Origin: Gammaproteobacteria bacterium RIFOXYD12_FULL_61_37
Lineage (GTDB): Bacteria; Pseudomonadota; Gammaproteobacteria; Chromatiales; Chromatiaceae
Direction: 5' to 3'
Assembly: GCA_001801995.1 (NCBI GenBank)
Contig: MGZB01000045.1
Span: 1 to 47,070 of the forward strand
Length of the DNA: 47,070 nt
Shown here: piece by piece, positions 27,314-34,625 of the stretch
Position numbering within the stretch: position 1 is the first letter of the stretch
Layout: every line of letters starts with the position of its first letter
The notes under the pieces: generated by a model
The model's input: only the letters and a program-made list of their open reading frames with translations
What the model was told of the DNA's origin: nothing
Database searches by the model: none
Translations under genes and position numbers: made by a program

Positions 27314-27390
27314 TGGTAGGCGCAATTGGACTCGAACCAACGACCCCCACCATGTCAAGGTGGTGCTCTAACCAACTGAGCTATGCGCCT
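27314..27390 (-). tRNA. tRNA-Val (GAC)
   Basis: 77 nt with acceptor AGGCGCA paired to TGCGCCT, discriminator A and encoded CCA. The D-arm is GCTCAGTTGGTTAGAGC. The anticodon arm is CCACCTTGACATGGTGG with GAC in the loop. The T-arm GGTTCGAGTCC is intact. Promoter and terminator flank it, so it is a single-gene unit. Confidence 0.95.
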
Positions 27391-27404
27391 AAAACGAAGC
27401 GGCG

Positions 27405-27433
27405 ACTATACAGAAGCCATGGGGCGATTTCAA
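27405..27433 (-). promoter_or_regulatory. Promoter of tRNA-Val
   Basis: On the minus strand a -35 TTGAAA (27428-27433) and a -10 TATAGT (27405-27410) are 17 bp apart, a near-consensus sigma-70 promoter 14 bp before the tRNA. The -35 box overlaps the stop codon of the SWIM gene (27430-27432). Confidence 0.75.
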
Positions 27434-29184
27434 GGATTTTTCTCTCGGCGGACGGACAACACCACGTCGTCCAGCAGTTTGATGAAATTCCGCTTGGGTT
27501 TGAACCGGACACGGAGTTCCGCCAAGTAGTTGCTGAATTCCTCTGTCTCTTTCCGGGCCGTCATGAGTTTGCCGATACGCCGGATCAGGCCTATGGCCTG
27601 CGCATAAGCGGCATTGTTGGTCTCTTCGACGATGGGCGGAACGACGCGGCGGTAGAGTTTGAGGGCATCGTCCGGCCGGGATGGCTCAAGCCCGCCGGCC
27701 AGTTCGATCATCAGGGAGATATCGCAAACGCCTTGCTGAACCGCTGTCCATGCAGCATCCAGATCGGCTTCCCAGAGGGCGATCTCCACCCGCCGGGAGT
27801 AGTTGGGCGCGGAGGACTGGGGTTTCCAGCGGGTCGTCTCCGACGCCTCTCGCTGAATGGTTTCAGCAAGCAATTTCAGGGCGCGTTCCCGCTGCACGGG
27901 CCAGTCCCCAATCTGGCTGGCCACACCGTGCAGTTTTTTGTAAGTATCGAAGCCGGGATGTTCCTCAAATTGGACCCAAGTCAGCCGCAGGCCCTCATCA
28001 AAGCGTTTCCGCTTCAGATACGCCGCGACCAGAAAATCCCGCAAGCGGTTGTCGGGCCGGTCGGGAAAGGCCGTCAAGCCCCGCTCCGCCCACTCCAGGG
28101 CCTTGTCCATCTGTTTGGCTTCGGCCAGGGTTTCAGCGATGTCGAGATAGCGATGACTGGTTGAGAGATCGCGGGATTTGATCGCCACCAGCTCCTCGAC
28201 ATCCCCAGTTGCCTCGACCAGATTCTCCATAAGACGGGTGATGTTGGACCGGTGGTAATCGAACCCGCCGGCCCGGTCGCCGGGCTTGATCTTGCCCCAC
28301 TCGGCTTCGGCCAGCTCCCGGTAACGGCGCAACCCCTCTTTCCCAAGGACCTCCTGGTAGCTGAGAGGGTCAAATTTCGGCAGTTTAAAAGGCAGTGTCG
28401 TCTCCAGCCGGAACAGGCGTTCCGCCAGAGCCTCCGGATCGGGCCGCGCCATCCGGCAGGCATCGAAATGCAGCTCGCCCATGCGATAGACCACGGCGCC
28501 AACCTCGCCATTGGAATCGTCAACCTCCTCCAGGGATTGCTCCACACGTTCGATGGCGTATTCGGTCAATTCGACCAGGGTGGCGGCGGAATCGGGCTTG
28601 AGGAGTTCAGCCAGGGAATCGGCGACCTGGCCAATCGCGGAGGCAAAGTCCGCCGCCTCCCGCCAATCCACAAAGCCCCCGGTGCGCGTTGCCTCGTCGA
28701 TCGCATGCCGGAACGCCTCCACCCCATCGCCGCCCAGGCTGCGTTCGGCCTTGAGCGACAGCGATTTAAAGAGCCGATCATCCCGCTGGGACACATCCAT
28801 CAATAGATCGACCAGGACATCCACCGGCTGCCCGGACAAATACTGCCGGATCTCCCGCCAAAGCTCCCTTCCCTTCCTGCCAGGCATCGCGCCGGAGGAC
28901 TGGGCCAGCCATGCCAATCCGACCGCCACCGCGTGTTTGCAGAAATAGCCATCCCCCGCGCGCGGACAGGAACAATCAAAGCCCAGGTCGTCCTCAACCT
29001 CCCAGAGCTGAACCCGGTACGCTTCCGAACCAACCACCTTGGCAGTGATCTTGCCGCTGGACACCAGCAACCGCTCGACCGCGCCAGAAAAGAAACACTC
29101 CTCGCCCCGTTGAAACGCCTTGGTTCCGGCGAGATCCTTGAGAAGGTCGCGTGTAATCAAATTCTGCCAGGCCATATGGGTCAT
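27430..29184 (-). CDS. SWIM zinc-finger protein
   Basis: 584 residues. The SWIM motif C71-S-C73-...-C82-K-H84 (CSCPRAGDGYFCKH) lies in a short N-terminal domain with an upstream beta-rich stretch. The rest is helical, with repeat-like segments (RYLDIAETLAEAKQ, KALEWAERGL, DNRLRDFLVAAYLK) as in TPR-like scaffolds. SWIM fingers bind DNA or protein; in bacteria they occur in Snf2 helicases and in stand-alone proteins of unknown role like this one. The ATG at 29184 is only 23 bp from the trailer-end CRISPR repeat on the same strand, with GGAG/GAGGGG before it, so array transcription may read into it. A second Met at codon 4 is an alternative start. Confidence 0.8.
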   Translation of the reverse strand: MTHMAWQNLITRDLLKDLAGTKAFQRGEECFFSGAVERLLVSSGKITAKVVGSEAYRVQLWEVEDDLGFDCSCPRAGDGYFCKHAVAVGLAWLAQSSGAMPGRKGRELWREIRQYLSGQPVDVLVDLLMDVSQRDDRLFKSLSLKAERSLGGDGVEAFRHAIDEATRTGGFVDWREAADFASAIGQVADSLAELLKPDSAATLVELTEYAIERVEQSLEEVDDSNGEVGAVVYRMGELHFDACRMARPDPEALAERLFRLETTLPFKLPKFDPLSYQEVLGKEGLRRYRELAEAEWGKIKPGDRAGGFDYHRSNITRLMENLVEATGDVEELVAIKSRDLSTSHRYLDIAETLAEAKQMDKALEWAERGLTAFPDRPDNRLRDFLVAAYLKRKRFDEGLRLTWVQFEEHPGFDTYKKLHGVASQIGDWPVQRERALKLLAETIQREASETTRWKPQSSAPNYSRRVEIALWEADLDAAWTAVQQGVCDISLMIELAGGLEPSRPDDALKLYRRVVPPIVEETNNAAYAQAIGLIRRIGKLMTARKETEEFSNYLAELRVRFKPKRNFIKLLDDVVLSVRREKNP

Positions 29185-29246
29185 TTGAGATCCCCTCTCC
29201 TACCTCTGTTTCAATCCTCGCCCGGCCAATTGGCCGGGCGCTTCCG

Positions 29247-29390
29247 GTCGATTTGGGCCGGATCATTGCCGACATCGAAGGCAACGCCCTGTTGCTGGAG
29301 CGCGCCGGGCTGGTCAATGTCTGGGATTACCCCTTCGCCCTGTTCGCCCGCACCGCCGAGATCATCGGTGTGACCGCCACAGACCGATGA
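29247..29390 (+). pseudogene. C-terminal fragment of a possible phage tail gene
   Basis: Open without a start, running VDLGRIIADIEGNALLLERA then GLVNVWDYPFALFARTAEII to GVTATDR and a TGA. I do not recognise it firmly. Its place just before a tape-measure-like start suggests a tail assembly protein. It begins directly at the CRISPR repeat edge. Confidence 0.4.
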
Positions 29391-29515
29391 TGCTGACCGC
29401 CAGCGTCAAGGGAATGAGGATCAGCGGCACCGGCCAAAACCGGGTAATGACCAGTGGCGGCGATAGCGCGGTCATGATCGACAGATAAAGCAGCAGACGA
29501 GGACGTTCCCCGGAC

Positions 29516-29661
29516 ATGGCAAAAGATCGGCAATCGGTACGCATAGACGTTATCTCCAAGGAAGGGGGCGATGTCGGCTTCAAAAAGACGCGCGGCGGGT
29601 TGGAGTCCATCAGCCGCCAACTGAAGCGGTCGAAGCAGCAAATGCTGGCCTTCTACGGCGT
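29516..29661 (+). pseudogene. N-terminal fragment of a tape-measure-like phage protein
   Basis: MAKDRQSVRIDVISKEGGDV, then GFKKTRGGLESISRQLKRSK and QQMLAFYGV, is cut by the partial CRISPR repeat at 29662. A short beta segment followed by a basic amphipathic helix is the usual opening of tail tape-measure proteins. Assignment is by pattern only. Confidence 0.45.
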
Positions 29662-31526
29662 GTTTCAATCCTCGCCCGGCCACGGCGAGCCGGTCGGCAT
29701 CCCTATCGGAGTTTCAATCCTCGCCCGGCCAATTGGCCGGGCGCTTCGAAGCCGAGATTGCACGGATCGAGGAAAGGGCTAGTTTCAATCCTCGCCCGGC
29801 CAATTGGCCGGGCGCTTCGCTCTGCCGCGTATAGCCAGCTTATGTAGTTCATGTTTCAATCCTCGCCCGGCCAATTGGCCGGGCGCTTCGCGACCGGAGG
29901 ATCTCGGCCGAGGCCTTGGCGGAGTTTCAATCCTCGCCCGGCCAATTGGCCGGGCGCTTCCCCTCTGCTGCAATGCCTGGGCGGCGGCTTTGATGTTTCA
30001 ATCCTCGCCCGGCCAATTGGCCGGGCGCTTCCCACCCGTGCCGCCTTCGCCCGTCTCATGGGCGTGTTTCAATCCTCGCCCGGCCAATTGGCCGGGCGCT
30101 TCTCCGCGCCGATACCCGCCAGTACGCGGGTTCGATCGTTTCAATCCTCGCCCGGCCAATTGGCCGGGCGCTTCCCGCATCGGCGTCGACGTGGCGGAGT
30201 ACACGGTGGTTTCAATCCTCGCCCGGCCAATTGGCCGGGCGCTTCGCCGGGCCTGGGCATCGAGCAGCGGGTCTACGCCGTTTCAATCCTCGCCCGGCCA
30301 ATTGGCCGGGCGCTTCTCAGAACGGCCCGCTGTAACTTCTGCGGGATTAATGTTTCAATCCTCGCCCGGCCAATTGGCCGGGCGCTTCTTTGCGAATGCC
30401 ACATTGCAGGCGAATCGCCAGCAGTTTCAATCCTCGCCCGGCCAATTGGCCGGGCGCTTCGGGAATCCTGCAACCAGTGCAGCGGGAATCCTGCGTTTCA
30501 ATCCTCGCCCGGCCAATTGGCCGGGCGCTTCCGCCAGGCGCATGTTCGCGCAGCCAGTCAGAAGCTGTTTCAATCCTCGCCCGGCCAATTGGCCGGGCGC
30601 TTCCTCCCAGTCATCCCAGATAAGTCGGTTAGGAACGGTTTCAATCCTCGCCCGGCCAATTGGCCGGGCGCTTCCAACCGAGCCGGTTGCAACCGGATCG
30701 AGGTCGTGTTTCAATCCTCGCCCGGCCAATTGGCCGGGCGCTTCTTCGTCGTTTCATTGAAGAACATGGTTTTGTTTTGTTTCAATCCTCGCCCGGCCAA
30801 TTGGCCGGGCGCTTCTTCGTCGTTTCATTGAAGAACATGGTTTTGTTCTGTTTCAATCCTCGCCCGGCCAATTGGCCGGGCGCTTCCGCATGGAACAACG
30901 TTTCGGAGGTCGCGTATCTTGTTTCAATCCTCGCCCGGCCAATTGGCCGGGCGCTTCCTTAGATCGCCGTCCCGGCTGAGCTGTTGAAAATGTTTCAATC
31001 CTCGCCCGGCCAATTGGCCGGGCGCTTCTCAGTGGTTGCATCTCATCCGTCCAGGCGATGATGTTTCAATCCTCGCCCGGCCAATTGGCCGGGCGCTTCC
31101 CTCCCAATCATCCCAGATAAGTCGGTTAGGAACAGTTTCAATCCTCGCCCGGCCAATTGGCCGGGCGCTTCGGGTTTGTTACCTCCATAATAAAATTCAT
31201 CAATAGTTTCAATCCTCGCCCGGCCAATTGGCCGGGCGCTTCGTGCTTATGTTGCGGGTTATGTTACGAAAAAAATGTTTCAATCCTCGCCCGGCCAATT
31301 GGCCGGGCGCTTCTGACGTTAATGTCTGTGCGTCCGAAAACTATGTAGTTTCAATCCTCGCCCGGCCAATTGGCCGGGCGCTTCACCAGTGGTGTACGCG
31401 GCAGACAACCGGATGCATGTTTCAATCCTCGCCCGGCCAATTGGCCGGGCGCTTCAATAACCGGTCTGGCTACTGGATTCGCGGATCTGGTTTCAATCCT
31501 CGCCCGGCCAATTGGCCGGGCGCTTC

Positions 31527-31703
31527 TGTTCGCGTGTAACCCCTTGCAAGACTTGAGAAATTCCGCTGGATTGCGCGTATCTCCCGAGACCGGCAGGGTG
31601 CCACAAGCGAACACCGAGGTAGCATACGACAAATCTCCGTTCATTCAACCAGTTAACGATCGCGCGCACCTGACGGGTTTTCCCCATCGCTCCCGGTTCG
31701 CGC
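31527..31703 (-). promoter_or_regulatory. CRISPR leader
   Basis: 177 bp between the first repeat and the MITE-like element, with no gene. On the minus strand it carries TTGAAT (31643-31648) and TATGCT (31621-31626) 16 bp apart, a plausible promoter firing into the array about 95 bp ahead of the first repeat. AT-rich patches (AATTTCTCAAG) lie near the repeat. Confidence 0.6.
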
Positions 31704-31706
31704 TCA

Positions 31707-31885
31707 GAGGCTGTGAAAATATCCCCCGCCGTAGCGAGAGCGGCACTGGGTGTGGTGAGCAAGGCGCGAGGACCACAATATCTGGGAGTGTAGCGAGACT
31801 ACATGACCCGATATTGTGGTCTTCGCAACGCAGCCCACCGCATCCAGGGACGTTCGCAGTAGGCGGGGGATATTTTCACAGCCTC
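31707..31885. mobile_element. MITE-like palindromic element at the cas2 stop codon
   Basis: 179 bp. Perfect 24-bp terminal inverted repeats start GAGGCTGTGAAAATATCCCC. The interior is also folded: GACCACAATATC (31771-31782) pairs with GATATTGTGGTC (31810-31821), and a GTAG/CTAC hairpin sits at the centre, so the whole element is one imperfect palindrome. TCA flanks both ends (31704-31706 and 31886-31888), a likely 3-bp target duplication; the right-hand TCA is the cas2 stop codon on the minus strand. There is no transposase, so movement would need one elsewhere. Confidence 0.75.
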
Positions 31886-32176
31886 TCATACCACCAGGGG
31901 CGCATCAAAATCGGTGGCCTTGAATTTTCCGTATTCCTTGATGTGTAAATCGACCGGTTCGGTGAGCCGGTAGAGACGCAGGTTGTCTTCCGATAACTCT
32001 ATTTCATCCAGCAACCGGCGCTCCAGCTCCTCATATTGCATCTGATTCACCCGGCACTCGAAGACCGATTTCTGGACGCGCTGGCCGGTGCTTTCGCACA
32101 CCTTGGCGACTCGCCGCAGGCGCTTGCGTCCGGCGGCGGTTTCGGTGGAGACGTCGTAGGTAACGATAATCAGCAT
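31886..32176 (-). CDS. cas2: CRISPR-associated endoribonuclease-like Cas2
   Basis: 96 residues, starting [20 protein letters not shown], with the conserved Asp8 after the first strand. [19 protein letters not shown] and the later LRLYRLTEP strand are typical of type I-C Cas2. It joins Cas1 in the spacer-integrating complex. I start it at the ATG at 32176; the longer frame to 32311 overlaps cas1. The stop codon directly abuts the MITE-like element. It is the last gene of the cas operon, 43 bp after cas1. Confidence 0.95.
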   Translation of the reverse strand: MLIIVTYDVSTETAAGRKRLRRVAKVCESTGQRVQKSVFECRVNQMQYEELERRLLDEIELSEDNLRLYRLTEPVDLHIKEYGKFKATDFDAPLVV

Positions 32177-32219
32177 GTCGGCGGCTTCATTCCTCGCCCA
32201 TTGATTTACGGACGCAATG

Positions 32220-33257
32220 CTATTTGTATAAAAACGGCAGATACCCTTCCGCCATTTCGCCGCGTATGGCGCGCGCCATGAAGCGGGATTGCAGTTGGGG
32301 GAGCAGGCCAAGGGGCGTTTTGCTCTCCAACAGCGGGTGGGTGATCTCTTCCTGTTTACGTTCCTGGTAGGCGACTACCAGGGTCTTACGTGCATCATCT
32401 GCCAAATGCACGGCGCCGCCCTCGCGTTCGACAAAATCCTTGGCGGTGATTTGGCCCCGGTTGACCAGGGTGAGCGCGAGACGGTCCGCCAGGACAGCGC
32501 GGAACTCCTCCATCAAGTCGAGCGCCAGCGCGGCGCGCCCGGGGCGGACGGCGTGGAGAAAGCCAAGCTGCGGGTCGAGTCCGGCGGATTCCGCCGCGCT
32601 ACGGCAATCGTTCATGAGCATGGCGTAGAGAAACGACAATAGGGCATTCATCCGGTCGCGCGGCGGACGGCGGGTGCGGCCGTCAAGCGTGAAGGCGCTG
32701 CGGGCATCCGGACGCACCAGGCACGTAAAGACAAGGAAATAGCGTTTCGCGGCATCGCCCTCCAGTCCGCGCAGGCTGTCGAGATCGGCGGCGGCGGGCA
32801 GATTTCTCACCGATTGGCCGAGGGCCTCGGCGGCCGTGCTCAGGGCCAGCCGGTCTGCGTCGCCTTCCGCTTCGCGCGCCCCGCGCAGCAGGATTTGGCG
32901 GGCGTTGCGCAGCTTGCCGGCCAGTAGGGCCTTGGCCGTTTCCAGGGCAAACCTCGGATCAAGGGCAACCCGATGTTGCGCCTGACGCAACAGGATGTTG
33001 CCGCTCACCGCCCCTTCCAGCCGCGCCTTGAACCGCCCGTTGCGGTCGAGCAATACCAGCGATTTGCCCTCATCGGCCAGGCGGTGCATCAGCGCGGGCG
33101 AGAGCATCACATCGCCAAAGCAGACCAGGCTGCCCAAGTGGTGCAGGGGTACCTGCAACCTCTTCTCGTGTTCAATATCAACGCGCAGGGTGTCATTTTC
33201 CAGGTGGGCATAGGCGCCTGGCGTCATGATGTAGAGGGTGTTCAAGAGTTGGCGCAT
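32220..33257 (-). CDS. cas1: CRISPR integrase Cas1 (type I-C)
   Basis: 345 residues from the ATG at 33257 (GGAGGAACC before it), overlapping the cas4 end by 16 bp. The opening [20 protein letters not shown] is typical of I-C Cas1. Metal-site motifs are visible: Glu in [13 protein letters not shown], His235 in LGFLH, and the acidic [10 protein letters not shown] helix. Cas1-Cas2 dimers cut and join prespacers at the leader end. The frame further upstream to 33359 lies inside cas4 and is discarded. All expected residues look present, so adaptation should be functional. Confidence 0.97.
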   Translation of the reverse strand: MRQLLNTLYIMTPGAYAHLENDTLRVDIEHEKRLQVPLHHLGSLVCFGDVMLSPALMHRLADEGKSLVLLDRNGRFKARLEGAVSGNILLRQAQHRVALDPRFALETAKALLAGKLRNARQILLRGAREAEGDADRLALSTAAEALGQSVRNLPAAADLDSLRGLEGDAAKRYFLVFTCLVRPDARSAFTLDGRTRRPPRDRMNALLSFLYAMLMNDCRSAAESAGLDPQLGFLHAVRPGRAALALDLMEEFRAVLADRLALTLVNRGQITAKDFVEREGGAVHLADDARKTLVVAYQERKQEEITHPLLESKTPLGLLPQLQSRFMARAIRGEMAEGYLPFLYK

Positions 33258-33877
33258 GGTTCCTCCGGTTGGAACAGGGCCTCGTGCAACCTTTGGCGCT
33301 TGGCGGTGGCGGCAAGCGCCTCCGGTTGGCAAATCTCCTTGAGGGAACATTCGCGGCAACGGGCATCATTCACCGCCGGTGGCAGGCTGCCGGATTCCAG
33401 CATGGCGCGGATGGCGGTCAGGACCTCGTCCACCTTTTCACGCAACTCTTGCGTAATCGCCACCTCACGCCTGCGCCGCGAGCCGTGATGAAAAATGGCG
33501 CCCCCTGCCACAGTCCGCCCGGTCATCTCTTCCAGGCACAGTGCCTGGGCGGCAAGCTGGAGGTCATCGTTGGGCCATTTCTTGCGTGCGCCGTGCTTGT
33601 ACTCCACCGGATAGGGCGTGCCGTCCGCCAGGAATTCCACCGCATCCGCCTTGCCCACCAGCCCGAGCCGGTCGCACCATAACGGCAAGGCCGTCTCCAC
33701 CCGCCGGCCTTCCGCCGTTTCATGGCGCACGGCATCCACTCGCTTGTGTTCCACCCTGCCCCGCACGGTATGGAGATTGTCCTCGAAATCGCCTTCCACG
33801 AAGATCAACCCGCAACGCCTGGGGCAATAGGCGTACTGGTTGAGGGCGGAAATGGCGATGGGTTCGATGTCGGCCAC
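33242..33877 (-). CDS. cas4: Cas4 exonuclease
   Basis: 211 residues from a GTG at 33877 with AAGGA upstream. RecB-like PD-(D/E)XK core: GKADAVEF (Asp) and PVEYKHG (Glu, Lys). The iron-sulphur cysteines are C18 and the C-terminal CRECSLKEIC group. In type I-C, Cas4 trims prespacers and helps select the PAM and orientation, working with Cas1. The gene lies 10 bp after the HEPN gene and overlaps cas1. Confidence 0.95.
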   Translation of the reverse strand: MADIEPIAISALNQYAYCPRRCGLIFVEGDFEDNLHTVRGRVEHKRVDAVRHETAEGRRVETALPLWCDRLGLVGKADAVEFLADGTPYPVEYKHGARKKWPNDDLQLAAQALCLEEMTGRTVAGGAIFHHGSRRRREVAITQELREKVDEVLTAIRAMLESGSLPPAVNDARCRECSLKEICQPEALAATAKRQRLHEALFQPEEPCANS

Positions 33878-33887
33878 CGGCGTTTCC

Positions 33888-34277
33888 TTATATGGCGATC
33901 ATCTGTTCGACATGGGCCAGCAATACACTCACGTTCTCGACCTCGGCGGCACGGTCGATAGGCTCATCCAGCTCGGTAACCCCTTCTTCGTAGCGCGCTT
34001 GAACTGCGAAAATAGTGTACTGAACCAGCGGCCAAAATTTTTCCACCTCAGCACCCTGATTCTCCAACAGGGCAAGCAACCGCGTCAGCTCGTGCGTCAT
34101 CGGATAAATGGCGTCGCGGGCACAGAGCCATGCCTTCAGCGCCTTTTCCACTGCCTGCTGGACATGAAAACCGAAAATCTCATCGGCAAACAACGGGTTC
34201 CCTTGCATTCCGACAAGCGCATTGAAATCCTTATGCGCCATCCGCAACATCGAGCGGGCATGTTCAAGGTCGGCCAT
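33888..34277 (-). CDS. HEPN-domain protein (predicted toxin of an MNT-HEPN pair)
   Basis: 129 residues from the ATG at 34277, overlapping the MNT gene by 14 bp. The fold pattern is that of MNT-associated HEPN proteins (PF05168-like): MADLEHARSMLRMAHKDFNA, then FGFHVQQAVEKALKAWL and PMTHELTRLLALL. The nearest Arg-to-His pair is R-DAIYPMT-H, spaced by seven residues instead of the canonical R-x4-6-H, so RNase activity is uncertain. RYEEGVTELDEPIDRA near the C-terminus is also family-like. In other bacteria the MNT partner neutralises HEPN by modifying it. Here the pair sits between cas7 and cas4 on the same strand, 10 bp from cas4, so it must be transcribed with the cas genes. It is not a standard type I-C component. 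Confidence 0.85.
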   Translation of the reverse strand: MADLEHARSMLRMAHKDFNALVGMQGNPLFADEIFGFHVQQAVEKALKAWLCARDAIYPMTHELTRLLALLENQGAEVEKFWPLVQYTIFAVQARYEEGVTELDEPIDRAAEVENVSVLLAHVEQMIAI

Positions 34278-34611
34278 GCAGCACCCTCCCCTCACTGTGC
34301 GCCCTTCCGGCCACATGGTTTGGCGAGCTTTTCCAGTGATCGAATTCATCCCGGCTGTACAGAAGAATATCCTTGGAAACCGCCAGCCCCCGCAGTGCCA
34401 TGTACAAACGCGCCGCTTCCTTGCGGCGGCTGCGCTGGGGCGAGAACGGCTCGCTTTCCACCACCAGCAAGTCAACGTCCGAATCGGGCCGCGCATCGCC
34501 CCGCGCACGAGAACCGAAGAGGATGATGGCCTCCGGGGCGACTTCACGGACGATGGTTTCCACCATTTGGTGTAGCAGGGTTTCTTCGTTACTAGAATGG
34601 ATCGTAGTCAT
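34264..34611 (-). CDS. MNT-type nucleotidyltransferase (predicted antitoxin)
   Basis: 115 residues. The pol-beta-like site is clear: FGSRARGDARPDSDVDLLVV with G33-S34 and D45-x-D47. This is the minimal nucleotidyltransferase fold that adds AMP to a HEPN partner in MntA/HepT-like modules. The ribosome site AAGGAG overlaps the cas7 stop codon (TAATAAGGAG), 14 bp before the ATG, so translation is coupled to cas7; its 3' end in turn overlaps the HEPN gene. The usual order antitoxin-toxin is kept. The unusual part is the location in a cas operon. Confidence 0.88.
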   Translation of the reverse strand: MTTIHSSNEETLLHQMVETIVREVAPEAIILFGSRARGDARPDSDVDLLVVESEPFSPQRSRRKEAARLYMALRGLAVSKDILLYSRDEFDHWKSSPNHVAGRAHSEGRVLHGRP

Positions 34612-34625
34612 TTCGTAACTCCTTA

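Larger units (their letters stand above)
29245..29661 (+). other. Phage-tail-like DNA segment lodged between CRISPR repeats
   Basis: 417 bp with no CRISPR periodicity, between a perfect repeat and a partial one. In plus orientation it holds the 3' end of one reading frame (stop at 29388-29390) and the 5' end of another (ATG at 29516), each described separately. Between them (29391-29515) a 51-residue hydrophobic frame is also open on the minus strand (29362-29517), which may be chance. Confidence 0.6.
29208..31526 (-). CRISPR. Type I-C CRISPR array, 27 full repeats plus one partial
   Basis: The repeat is 37 bp. In crRNA orientation (minus strand) it starts GAAGCGCCCGGCC and ends AGGATTGAAAC. 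Its core is a 9-bp stem around AATT. After the stem exactly 11 nt remain, the usual Cas5d-made 5' handle. Twenty-six repeats run without a break from 29711 to 31526 with 25 spacers of 33-36 bp. All of these repeats appear identical. Beyond the trailer side lie a partial repeat (29662-29682, intact at the ATTGAAAC end only), then 417 bp of foreign DNA, then one perfect repeat at 29208-29244. The leader is on the right, next to cas2, so the newest spacers are near 31.5 kb. Spacers at 31172-31347 are noticeably AT-richer than the older ones. Confidence 0.98.

Noticed and set aside
27062..27358. Minus-strand frames overlapping tRNA-Val
   Set aside because: They run through the tRNA and terminator; typical false open frames.
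29362..29517. 51-residue hydrophobic minus-strand frame in the phage-like segment
   Set aside because: Membrane-like composition but no ribosome site, and it opposes phage-like frames on the plus strand.
29804..31041. Repetitive proteins (FNPRPANWPGAS or RSARPIGRARIET type) across the array
   Set aside because: They are translations of the 37-bp CRISPR repeat, open because the repeat lacks stops in those frames.
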